A DNA stretch of 64,000 bases from Scilla litardierei (Eukaryota; Streptophyta; Magnoliopsida; Asparagales; Asparagaceae), in assembly GCA_030789695.1 (NCBI GenBank), contig JAULAV010009184.1:25283-89282 (forward strand), in the 5' to 3' direction. This document shows positions 54,774 to 64,000 of this stretch, piece after piece. The translations under genes were made by a program, and so were the position numbers. Positions within the stretch are counted from its first letter, which is position 1; each line of letters opens with the position of its first letter. The notes below the pieces were generated by a model. It was not told the origin of the DNA and searched no databases. It saw nothing but the letters and a program-made list of their open reading frames with translations.

Positions 54774-55220
54774 TACCCCTCACCCGACCTCATTCACCCG
54801 ACTTCCAAATCCTCATTCGCACGGTCCATTTCTCCTTCTTCCAAATCAATCTCCTCCATCACTCCCCCACTCCTAAAATCACTCCCCCACTTCTTCCCGT
54901 ACTTCCCACCATCAAAAACCTCCTATCGACCACATTCAACTGCAAATCACCCAAACCCTAACCCTAGCCCCCAATTTTCGAAATTTCAGTTCTTGTTGGA
55001 TTAGCGCGCGACGGCTCCACAAATCACTCCATCGTGCAGCAGTGGATCAAGAGGGAGTATCTAGCTTGGAGTTGCATCATTGTTAGGTAACCTCTTTCCA
55101 ATCTTTATGTTTCCCGGCTTGTGTGCAACGTTTTGATTTTGTGTTTGCTTCCTACATCTGCTTTATCATAATTGTAGACACATTTTCCCCATGTAATTGT
55201 TCTTCCCTTAAATCATTACC

Positions 55221-56153
55221 ATGTCCGGAAAGGGAAAAGAGCATGCATCATCTTCACGGAGACACAACCTACACGGCCCTTTTCCGCCATCTTTCCTTGG
55301 CATCTACCCTTCCTCTGAAGAACAATCTGCACGTTTGCACACCCTTCTTCATCACCCCATACGACCTACACTTTTTGCTGATCGCCCCACGCTCGAATCT
55401 CTCGGACTTTTGAGGGGCGTAGCCAAACTTTTCGAATGCATTGGGTGCGATTTCCTACTGCTTGCTCATGCCCTCACACATCAAAATCTCACACTCGAGT
55501 TCCTTTGTTCTCTCGAAGTGTTTGATTGGGGATTTACATTCCGTGCTTTCAATACCGACTTTTCAATGAATTTTGCCGAGCTCAACAATTCGCTAAAGTT
55601 CCCTCACCCCGATCATTGTGTTGAATGTTCAACTCATGATCGGTCTGATATCTATTCTTATTTTCGAGACGATGATGTTTGGCAACGGTTCACCTGGTAT
55701 ACCACATTTCCATCGGGGGCACTTGCCTCCTATATTTTACACCCATGTTACCGCTTCGCTCACTGCCTCTTTGCCAACACCATCTTTTCCTGCATGGATG
55801 TTTCCATGGTGTCTAGGGATGAGCTTTTCTTTCTTTATGCCATGTCTCACGACAGAATCCGTGGACATGACCCATTGCCCATTAACACCGCCTATTGGAT
55901 CATCCACGAGATTTTATCTGTTAGCCGTGCAACTTTTGGACCAATTTGTTGTTATGAGATGATCACCTTAATTGTCAACCATGTTTTGAGGCTGCCGTCT
56001 GACCTCCAAATTTTACCGGGTCGAACCCGTATCGATCGCGACTACTTGATCGATATCGGTATGATCAATCCTTTCGGTCACGAACGTGCAGTCTACCTTT
56101 ATAGTCATGACAATACTCCTTTTTCCATCCTCCCACCATCATCTTTTGAGTGA
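55221..56153 (+). CDS. H third ORF: ATHILA ORF1-type protein
   Basis: 310 codons, ATG 55221 in a good context. N-terminus MSGKGKEHASSSRRHN is basic. The conserved domain includes LEFLCSLEVFDWGFTFRAFN, WQRFTWYTTFPSGALASYIL, CYRFAHCLFANTIFS, LFFLYAMSHDRIRG, AYWIIHEILSVSRATFG and PICCYEMITLIVNHVLRLP. It aligns in order with the third ORF of I. No signal peptide or convincing membrane helix. The same frame stays open for about 50 codons after the TGA (PWEFYPDPWNSSL), and a Pro/Ser-rich frame follows to 56449, so the true protein may have been longer. Usually called env-like by position only. Confidence 0.75.
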   Translation: MSGKGKEHASSSRRHNLHGPFPPSFLGIYPSSEEQSARLHTLLHHPIRPTLFADRPTLESLGLLRGVAKLFECIGCDFLLLAHALTHQNLTLEFLCSLEVFDWGFTFRAFNTDFSMNFAELNNSLKFPHPDHCVECSTHDRSDIYSYFRDDDVWQRFTWYTTFPSGALASYILHPCYRFAHCLFANTIFSCMDVSMVSRDELFFLYAMSHDRIRGHDPLPINTAYWIIHEILSVSRATFGPICCYEMITLIVNHVLRLPSDLQILPGRTRIDRDYLIDIGMINPFGHERAVYLYSHDNTPFSILPPSSFE

Positions 56154-58025
56154 ATCCACATTCGCACTTCTCATTTACCATGGGAGTTCTATCCGGATCC
56201 TTGGAATTCCTCACTAGTACATTTTCCACTCTTGGATCCTACCGATTTGCACCCGTGTGTCGGTTCACCCGGTGCCCCATACTCCACCACGATCCGTCAA
56301 TAAATTTTGACCCACCTATGATCCAACCCGTGGCACCTCCTTCTCCTGTTGGCACTCCCTCTCCATCATCCACACCATCATCTTTCGTCCACTATTCACC
56401 CACTTCCTCTCCATCTCCCTACAACTCCTTCGATGACAGCTCAGACTGATTTTTCCCCTATCCATTATTTCTGATTCACCACGATCACATCTTTTCTCAA
56501 GCATTGTCATGATCAGCTTGGGGGAATTCAAAATTTTTGTGATTTGTTTTCGTATCATGTTGGTGGTGTGTGCTTGTTTATATGTGTCCGTGTGTCTGTG
56601 TTCTTGGTATAATTCGTTCGGATGTTTATTTTCTTTGTTTTCTTTTTTGTTTTGTGTGTCTTCCATGGTTTTCAAGTTTTTTGTGTCGGTGCGTACTTCC
56701 CTCCCATTTTCCTTGCCCTCCCGTATTTACTCTTATTACATTGAGGGCAATGCAAAGTTCAGCTTGGGGGAATCGCACTTTGTGCGTCAGTTTTGTGTTT
56801 TTTCACCATTTTGAGTCGTTTTCTTCGTGTTTTTCCTTTTTCTTTCCTTCCTTTTATTCTCCCTCTCCTAGAGATGACAGCTCATGATGAACTGCCACGG
56901 AACCACACACACATTTAGCTTAGCTACGATAATCACTTTCACTACCCCTAGGAAGCCGAGTCCTATTGCATTTCATGCTCCGTGGGTTCACTTGCTTTTG
57001 TGTGAGTTGTTTGTCGTAACTAGCTAGTTGGTGTGATTCTATGTTGTGATTTCGTTTTATATGCCTATCCTTGGTTGACCCCTAGACTATCATGCTTCAA
57101 TTTCGAATATGCGGTATTTTGCCTACAGTGTATGCTTCTTTATGCATGAATAATATATTTAAGCTTCAAATCGTATGTGTCGGGATTCTACCAATAGGAC
57201 TAGGATAACCCATTTTTCTTATGCTCTGATTCGTGACAATTTTTTCTTTTGCCCAAGTGTTTAAAATTCGATTTCTTTTTTATTTTACTTGGTACAAATC
57301 CCCTCTTCGTGTACCGTTCTCCCACTTGGGAGAGTACACAAATATATAGCCCAAAATCCAAAAATTCAAAAAAAGGAGAGAGAAGAAAAATCCAAAAAGA
57401 AAAAAGTGAGAAAAAATATGTATAGCCAAAAATCCAAAAAAATACAAATACCCAAAACCCAAAAAAAATTTCCCGTTGTGAATATCATTCCTATCCACCG
57501 TGAATAAAGGGAAGGCGAGAATTTGCACCAAGTGTTCTACTCCACACCTTCTCAACCTCCTTCATTTTTGAACACGCTTGGCATAGGAATTTTCTAGCGA
57601 TTATCTAGGCAATAGTGTGGTGATCTTCTAGTCCCTAGCAGTGGAGTCCCCGACACATGATACGCTTCAATTCTTTTTCTATTCTAATGCATGCTTGAGC
57701 TATTATTCACAGCTTTTTCGAATTGAATCGATATTTGGGTCATTCTTGGGTATGTGTATATGGAGCTTTATTGCACAATTTAGATAGTAACAACATCTGC
57801 TAGCTCATGACCTCACTCACTCGCGCTTCACCGCATGGACCCACGACACTTGTATGGACTCTTATTCCTGGGTTTAGTGATGTTTTACTGCATGCTTGCT
57901 TAGTGTGGTGAGTTAGTTTTTGACGGGTGATCAAGGACTTTCCTTTCTTTTCTGTTTCTTCCTTTCTATTTTTCCCTCCGAGCTACTACTCTCACTCGTC
58001 TTCCTCGAGGACGAGGAAGGGTTCA
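56154..58025 (+). other. 3' region of H
   Basis: About 1.9 kb without a supportable ORF. AGCTTGGGGGAA occurs at 56516 and 56761, PPT-like copies far from the LTR; the second follows ACATTGAGGGCAATGC. A tract of AAATCCAAAAA-type repeats lies at 57350-57470. Confidence 0.7.
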
Positions 58026-58038
58026 TCTTGGGGGATTT
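57996..58038 (+). other. Conserved inverted repeat and PPT of H
   Basis: CTCGTCTTCCTCGAGGACGA (57996) then CTTGGGGGATTT ending at 58038, next to the LTR. I has the same two blocks in the same order. Confidence 0.88.
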
Positions 58039-59565
58039 TGACGTGCGTTTATATTTTATATATTCATGCACATCTTATTCGTGATTTTTCGTTGTTTTCC
58101 ATTGTTTTGTATCTATTCTTTTGTGGTTTTTAGTATCTTTTCACTTCTTTATGTTGTTGTGCCGTTGCAGGAGATTGCCAATGCTGGGGATATATAAATC
58201 AAATATCATGAGTCCCCGAAGCAACGGAAGGTGCCACGCGCGATCCTGAGGGCCAAACGTCGAAGAATATCATATTGCAGCCCTCAACCGATCCGGTGGA
58301 CAGACCCACCCGATCGGTTCGTGCATGAGTATACGACCCGGACAGAAGCAGCAGTGAAGAAGAGCCCACCCAATCGGTTCAGCGATCGAGTGGTGGCGAT
58401 AGTGCTCTCTGTCTTTTGGAGCTGAATTCCAACCGATCAGGTGAAAACTCACCCGATCGGTTCATCTGTAGCCAAAGTTCCCCAACTCACAACCCGATGA
58501 CTCACTCGATCGGTTCAGCGATCGGGTGAAGCATCTGAAGAACCAAAGGCCAAGTCAACCGTCGACTCACCAGATCAATTGATGCTTCAACCGATCGGGT
58601 GGTCGTGTATTCTATATATAGACCTAGGTTTTTTCCCAGAACGAGATCCCCTTTTCTAAAACTGTCTTTTAGGGATTTTTGGCAGCTGCGAATTTATTCT
58701 GTTTTATAAGTTCTCGGATTGTCTTGATACTTGGATATTGTGTTCTACTATTCTCTCCGTATTTCTATTGCTTGATCTTGATTTTAATGGCCATAATTTG
58801 TTGTGTTGCTCCTTTTGCAATGAATTGTGAGTAGTTACCTAATTTGGGACATTAGTGGAAACCCCTTCTTGGGTTCTCCCTAGAACGACCACAGGATTAG
58901 GGATTCGATAGGATATAGTAATTTAGATGGTTACACGGGGCGTTTCATTGTCATTGGCGGGAGAAAGACCTCCTCTGACCGTCGGGCCAAGGGGAAATAA
59001 AACAGGAGTTTGATCCCCTAGCCACAGCTCACACCTCTAACGTAGACATTGAATTCTAGCGCGTGAGAACGACATGATGAAATGTCGGGAGCAATCGTTG
59101 CGAGCTTAGTGCTCCCGAAGTTGGTCGGTGTTAATGGTCATGGGAATGCCCACCATCCAAAGCCGGGTAGACCTGGCGTATCATCCTAGGCATCGACCGG
59201 AATATCGGGCCTATGGGATGCTAGGTATCACTTTTAGAGGCAACGTCTCACCACTAAACCCTAGAATCCAATCGTATCCCTATCCGTCGGTCGTAACAGA
59301 GAGAGCACACGATAGGGTGGAAACCAAAGTCCTGGGTTCCTTCTTATATCTTACAACTTTAGTAGTTTCATTTCGTGACAAACCACCGAGCGATAGGGCT
59401 AGCTCACCCACCGGGTGATCCGGATCCTGTCTGATAACAAGTACATCACATGCCTCCCTATGTTCGACCCCCAAGCCACACTACAATACCATGCACTTGC
59501 GGTTATAAATATTTAAATCTGGTATCCCCGTTCCGACTACACATTGCAAAATCTAGGGGACGTCA
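58039..59565 (+). repeat. 3' LTR of H
   Basis: 1,527 bp from TGACGTGCG to GGGGACGTCA. Differs from the 5' LTR by frequent transitions and a few small indels (for example 37033-37075 against 58172-58214). Confidence 0.92.
58285..58605. repeat. Palindrome array CCGATCGG in the H 3' LTR
   Basis: 3' LTR copy of 37147-37462. Several cores differ between the two LTRs by single transitions (for example CACCCGATCAGTT against CACCCGATCGGTT), followed by TATA-like TTCTATATATAGACC at 58610. Confidence 0.9.
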
Positions 59566-59570
59566 ACCAT

Positions 59571-60460
59571 CTCCTCCCATTGGAAGCAATTTTGAGCGTC
59601 TTTGTTCTGAAAATCTCTCCTTTCTCATATGTAACCATACCTAGTCTCCCAGTTCCAAGATCAGCTTATGACACCCCTTGTTGGCTTGTTTTGCATATTG
59701 CTCTATTCTTCGTTCAATGGTAAGTCTTGCTTTCTCATGAATCTGTTTGACAAAGTCAGCCTTCTTTTTGCCATCTAAATTAACACGCTCAGTCAAAGGT
59801 AAATGAGATAAATCCAATGGAGTTAAAGGATTAAATCCATATACAATTTCAAATGGTGAAAATTTAGTAGCAGAATGAACAGTCTATTGTAAGCAAATTC
59901 AACATGTGGTAAACAGTCTTCCTATGTTTTGATGTTATTTTTAATGATTACCCTTAACAAGGTAGACAAAGTCATATTCACTGCTTCGGTTGTACCATCA
60001 GTTTGTGGGTGACAAGTAGTAGAAAACAACAGCTTAATACTTAACTTACACTACAAAGTCTTCCAAAAAAAGCTCAGGAACTTAGCATCTCGATCTGAAA
60101 CAATTGTTCTTGGCATGCCATGTAATCACGCAATATATCTAAAGAACAAATCAGCAATATGTGAGGCATCATCCGTTTTATGACATGGAATAAAGTGTGC
60201 CATCTTAGAAAATCTATCCCAATCACAAAAATTGAGTCTCTTCCTCGTTTCATCCTAGGCAATCCTAACACAAAATCCATTGAAATATCAATCCAATGCT
60301 CACTAGGAATTGGTAAAGGGGTATATAAACCGTTGGGCTGAATTCTAGATTTAGCTTGCCTACATGTAACGCATCTCCCACAAATTCTCTCAACATATCT
60401 TTTCATGTGTGACCAATAGAAGTGTTCTTGCAAAATAGCTAAAGTCTTTCCAACTCCAAA
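59571..60460 (-). pseudogene. G integrase, N-terminal and core part
   Basis: Minus strand: [56 protein letters not shown] (first catalytic D) and a degraded core. At the H boundary it reads LRKERFSEQRRSKLLPM, then MGG, which continues on the other side of H. Stops near 60078 and elsewhere. Confidence 0.75.
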
Positions 60461-60463
60461 ATG

Positions 60464-60980
60464 TCACATTAATCTCCCACCATGAGATTCCTGCACTAAC
60501 AACTCTCTTAATGAACAATTAGGCACACATAGCTTATTTTCTTGAAACAGGAACCCATCATATCTAAAGAACTTACCATAAGGGGTTTTCTCACAAGCAC
60601 GATATTCCTCACAAAATTCATGGTCATCAGCATATAAATTTTTAATGCACTCAAACCCAAGCAATTTTGCATCAAGTGTAGAAAGTAATGCATACCTGTG
60701 AGAAAGTGCATTAACGACCACATTCTCCTTACCTTTCTTATATCGGATGACGTATGGAAATGTTTCGATGAACCCCACCCAACGAGCGTGCCTTTTGTTT
60801 ATCTTGTGTTGTCCCTTTAAGTGTTTCAAGGACTCATGATCCGTGTGAATCATGAACTCCTTTAACCATAGGTAGTGCTGCCATGTCTCTAAAGCTCGAA
60901 CCAATGCATACAGCTCCTTATCATACGTTGGGTAGTTTAAAGCTACCTTGCTTAGTTTTTCGCTGAAGTAAACAATTGAT
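60464..60980 (-). pseudogene. G RNase H
   Basis: [20 protein letters not shown], then [40 protein letters not shown] and [14 protein letters not shown]. The usual ADALSRR reads VNALSHR, so the conserved aspartate is replaced. Continues into the chromatin-side linker ([15 protein letters not shown]). Confidence 0.78.
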
Positions 60981-62060
60981 CATCCTTCTTGCATAAGAAC
61001 TACGCCTATGCCAATTCCTGAAGCATCATATTCAATCTCAAACGTTTTTGAAAAGTTAGGTAAAGAAAATAAAGGAGCGTTGGTCAACTTCTCTTTGATT
61101 AGCTGAAATGCCTCTTCTTATTCTTGTCCCCATCTAAATACAACGTTCTTCTTGATCACATCAGTAAGTGGTGCAGCTATGCTACTAAAGTCTTTCACAA
61201 ACCGTCGGTAAAAAACTAGCAAGTCCATGAAAACTACGAACATTACCTACACGTGTGGGACTTGTCCACTCTTATATTGCACGTATCTTCTCTTCATCAA
61301 CATGTATACCTTGTGCACTAACAACAAATCCAAGAAATACAAGCTTATCTGTGCAAAAAGTACACTTCTTCATGTTGGCAAAGAACTTTTCTTTTCTAAG
61401 AACATTTACAACAGATTTCAAATGTACTGCATGATCATCCAAGTTCTTGCTATAAATTAGGATCTCATCAAAGTAAATAACAACAAATCTGCATATAAAT
61501 TCACTCAAAACATGATTCATAAGTCTCATAAAAGTGATTGGAGCATTAGTTAAACCAAAAGGCATAACTAACCATTCATATAAACCATATTTTGTTTTAA
61601 AAGCAGTTTTCCATTCATCTCCTTCTTTCATTCTAATCTGATGAAAACCACTTTTTAAATCAATTTTAAAAAACACACAAGAACCATGCAGCCCATCTAA
61701 CATATCATCTAGGGAAGGAATAGGATGACGATACTTTATCATTATGTTGTTGATGGCTTGGCAATCAACGCACATTCTCCACATCCCATCCTTCTTAGGC
61801 ACAAGTAAAACTGGAATAGCGCATGTGCTCATGCTTTTCCTCACGTGCCCTTTCTCCAACAACTCACTTACCTGCTGTTGAAGTTCCTTTGTCTCCTCGG
61901 GATTTCTCCTATAGGCTGGTCGGTTTGGAATCACCGCACTTGGAACAAAATCAATCTGATGTTCAATCCCTCGAATTGGAGGTAATCCATGTGGTATTTC
62001 TTCAGGAAAAACATCCTCATATTCCTGCAAAAGAGAAACAATAGAACTAGGCAAAGCAGA
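60981..62060 (-). pseudogene. G reverse transcriptase
   Basis: 260 open codons at 62054-61272: [95 protein letters not shown]. The second catalytic box is FDE where the family has FDD, a change expected to abolish activity. A stop near 61270 is followed by a poorly preserved connection to RNase H. Confidence 0.82.
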
Positions 62061-62417
62061 TGAAGTTGGTTATTATTTAAAATGCCTCTTTGTACAAACG
62101 TACAATCATCGGCTGATTTGAAAACATTGCACTCTTAACTTCACTCAATTTTGCATAGAAATTCTTTTGTTTTCTCTTTGATTTTCTCTCCATGGCCGAA
62201 TTTTGATTTTCTTTTTCTCTCTCATTTTTCCGGCCTCTCTCTGATTTTCACTCCTTTTCTTTTGTTCACTCTCTTTCTTTTGATCACTCTCTTTTTGCAA
62301 TCTCACTTGATCCTTATAAACTTGCCGTGGTGTCTATGGTACAAGAGTGATTGGTCATTGATTAAGTACAAAGGAGTGTTTGTTCGTAAAGCCATCATGC
62401 TTCACACGCCTATCAAA
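62061..62417 (-). other. G protease-RT linker
   Basis: Pyrimidine-rich on the forward strand (62160-62300), equal to the Lys/Glu-rich linker of F but with stops. Also holds the damaged C-terminal end of protease. Confidence 0.55.
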
Positions 62418-63200
62418 CTACAATAGATGCCCTAGTAACAAGTGTCCCGCTTGCATTGATACTACATCACATACTACATCGTCTTCATATTTACCAATCC
62501 GGAATGCAACTAACACCTGCTTGTTCACCCTTACTTCACCACTATCATTTAACCATTGCAACTTGTATGGTCTAGGATGCTTTAATGTAGGCAGTCCCAA
62601 TTTATCCACCATTGTTGTACTTGCAACATTAGTACATCTACCAACATCAATAATCATACTACATACCTTGTCTTTGATGTAGCACCCGGTGTGAAAGATG
62701 TTCTCCTGTTGCACTTCTTCAACTCCTTTTGCTTGCATGCTCAATGCTCTCCTTGCCACCAATGTCAAAGCATCAGGGACTAGATATTCCTCCTCGAGAT
62801 CATCCTCTAATGGTGGCATTTTATCATGGTCAGAATCATCATTTTCGGTGACAATTTCACCACTGTCTTGTAACACCATGACCTGCTTATTTGGGCATTG
62901 ACTTGCCATATATCCACTGCCTTGGCATTTAAAACATTTAATGTCACGATTTCTAGAGGTTGAAGGGTCTGATTTACCTTGAGAAATGTGACGGATATTC
63001 TCAGACTTAGGCTCAGGTTTGGGCATTTGTGGCTTGTCCATCTTCTTTGTATAACTCGGTTTCCAAGATGTAGGACTTGAGTTATGGGTTGTACTTGATC
63101 CACCCCTCCTCTTGAGTTGTTTCTCCACTTTGATGGCCAAGTGCACCATGTCTTCCCACTCCACATAATGCTGCATCTCCACCTTATCATGTCTTCCCAC
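62418..63200 (-). pseudogene. G Gag C-terminus with zinc knuckle and protease
   Basis: 260 open codons: QHYVEWEDMVHLAIKVEKQL, KRRG; zinc knuckle CFKCQGSGYMASQCP (the histidine of CCHC is Y); an acidic stretch; then protease KVCSMIIDVGRCTNVASTTM and VDKLGLPTLKHPRPYKLQWL, ending GHLLLGHLL and a stop. The N-terminal ~200 residues of Gag expected for the family are missing, so there is an internal deletion near 63200. Confidence 0.78.
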
Positions 63201-63796
63201 CCATTCTTACTTCTCTCACTCTGTAATTTCTCTTTCAGTTCTTTTGGAACTAAAACAAACAATACACAGAATTTCCAATAACAATTCACCAAAAACTCAT
63301 AAAGGAACTTCGGATCTGAAAGGAAGATTAAAAGAAACACGGGTGACAAAAATTTTAGAAGTCTAAAATTATCAAAATTTCCACAAAAAAAGATTGGTCT
63401 TTGGAGGGAGAATGTTCACACACACAAAAAGATAGATCTTTAGGTGATGTGATTTGTTGTGCTGATTATAACCAAAATGAATGATAACAAAAAAAAAATT
63501 TGTTAATCAGGTGTAACCTTTTTTGTTTGGTTTTTTCCTTTCTTTTTCTTTATTTTTCTTCTTATTTTCTTCTTCTTCTTCTTTTGCTTTTTTTGAATCA
63601 TTTTTTTGGATAACCAACAACTGTATTTTTTATAATAAAGAAACGATATTTCGAAAGAAAATACGAACGAAAAATGGATAAAGAAATTCGACTAAACAAA
63701 AATATGTAAATCGAATTTAGAGACTAAAAGAATACAGAATAAAGAAAAGAAAGGTTTTTTAATTTAAAAGATAGGCAAACCTGATCTAGACTCAAA
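63201..63796 (-). other. G leader
   Basis: AT-rich, with a T/C-rich block at 63500-63600 like the leader of F. No ORF beyond a short trace of Gag start-like sequence near 63250. Confidence 0.6.
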
Positions 63797-63808
63797 GCTC
63801 TGATACCA
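63797..63808 (-). other. Primer-binding site of G (tRNA-iMet type)
   Basis: Forward GCTCTGATACCA two bases from the LTR at 63811. Confidence 0.9.
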
Positions 63809-63810
63809 AA

Positions 63811-64000
63811 TGATGTGAACCCCGCCAGGAATGACGAGACCCGACAACGAAGAGGAACCCAAGATTGTTCTATAATCCGAATTTGGATGGAGACATCGAC
63901 CCGTAGCACGACAAAAGCAAGAACCTTGGATGACCTCGATCCATTGCTTATTGCAAATAAGAACCTCAGTTTAAGGAAGACGCCACAAACGGTGGTGGAA
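63811..64000 (-). repeat. 5' LTR of G, cut by the window end
   Basis: Matches 35910-36105 in order with scattered differences. Confidence 0.85.

Larger units (their letters stand above)
54285..55220 (+). other. H inter-ORF region
   Basis: Holds the palindrome array and TATA-like box, then a pyrimidine-rich stretch (54775-54990) that looks like an mRNA leader. A GTTAG/GTAACC segment near 55085 and ATTACCATG near 55217 could flank an intron, but this is only a guess. No ORF. Confidence 0.6.
36897..59565 (+). mobile_element. Element H: Athila-like Ty3 element lacking gag-protease, split by I
   Basis: LTRs start TGACGTGC and end GGGGACGTCA, a 6-bp terminal inverted repeat (TGACGT/ACGTCA). TSD ACCAT at 36892-36896 and 59566-59570. 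5' LTR = 36897-37882 plus 49868-50415; 3' LTR = 58039-59565; both about 1.53 kb. Internal order: PBS (tRNA-Asp type), 0.45-kb leader, RT, RNase H, integrase, inter-ORF region with palindrome array and TATA, ATHILA ORF1-type protein, 3' region, PPT. No Gag or protease. The LTR copies differ at many sites, so H is clearly older than I. Confidence 0.85.
35910..64000 (-). mobile_element. Element G: chromovirus-like Ty3 element, split by H
   Basis: G is visible as 35910-36896 and 59571-64000. LTR starts TGATGTGAACCCYGCCAGGAA at 35910 and 63811. Minus-strand order: LTR, tRNA-iMet PBS (63797), leader, truncated Gag, protease, RT, RNase H, integrase, [H], integrase C-terminus, LTR. Removing H and one ACCAT copy rejoins the integrase frame exactly: MGG on the right side continues as DGPFQVLERINDNAYK on the left. 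G inserted in the right LTR of F. Confidence 0.8.

Overview
The window is plant (angiosperm-type) intergenic DNA made wholly of nested LTR retrotransposons. I see no host gene, tRNA, rRNA or CRISPR. The lineages present (Athila, Tat, chromovirus and Tekay-like Ty3 elements; SIRE-like and other Copia elements) are plant-specific. LTRs, primer-binding sites (PBS) and polypurine tracts (PPT) could be placed by eye, and several insertions keep 5-bp target-site duplications (TSDs). I use letters for the elements; lineage names come from motif recognition, not from a search.

Layout. A (1-5950, +): 3' end of a SIRE/Maximus-like Copia element, inserted in the RNase H/integrase region of B. B (5951-14151, -): decayed Tat-like Ty3 element whose proposed 5' LTR carries about 16 tandem copies of a ~146-bp unit. 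C (14152-14378, then 26053-30852, +): decayed Copia element. D (14379-26052, -): gag-only Copia relative of C, inserted in C. E (23201-25966): Tekay-like solo LTR inside an LTR of D (TSD CATAC). F (30853-35909, -): chromovirus-like element with most of RNase H and integrase deleted; C sits in its left LTR and G in its right LTR. G (35910-36896 and 59571-64000, -): second chromovirus-like element. H (36897-59565, +): Athila-like element inside the integrase of G (TSD ACCAT). I (37883-49867, -): young Athila-like element inside the 5' LTR of H (TSD CCTAG). The deepest chain is F>G>H>I, and every base can be assigned to this one cluster.

The elements fit together in two ways. H keeps pol and the third ORF but lacks gag-protease. 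I keeps an intact gag-protease ORF and a once-frameshifted third ORF but lacks reverse transcriptase, RNase H and integrase. The two have complementary content, the same tRNA-Asp-type PBS and the same PPT, but unrelated LTRs.

The signals that ordinary annotation does not explain are regulatory. (1) Three elements (A, H, I) each carry their own short CpG-containing palindrome, repeated about 5-12 times just upstream of a TATA-like box. Each does so twice: once in the LTR and once internally. In H and I the internal copy lies upstream of the third ('env-like') ORF. (2) The transcribed LTR leaders of I and A contain runs of 5 and 6 hairpins whose loop is conserved while the stems differ in sequence but stay self-complementary. 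This is the pattern expected of selected RNA structure; in I each loop contains the self-complementary 6-mer UUGCAA. These are the best candidates for something undescribed. All are read by eye and need alignments of other copies.
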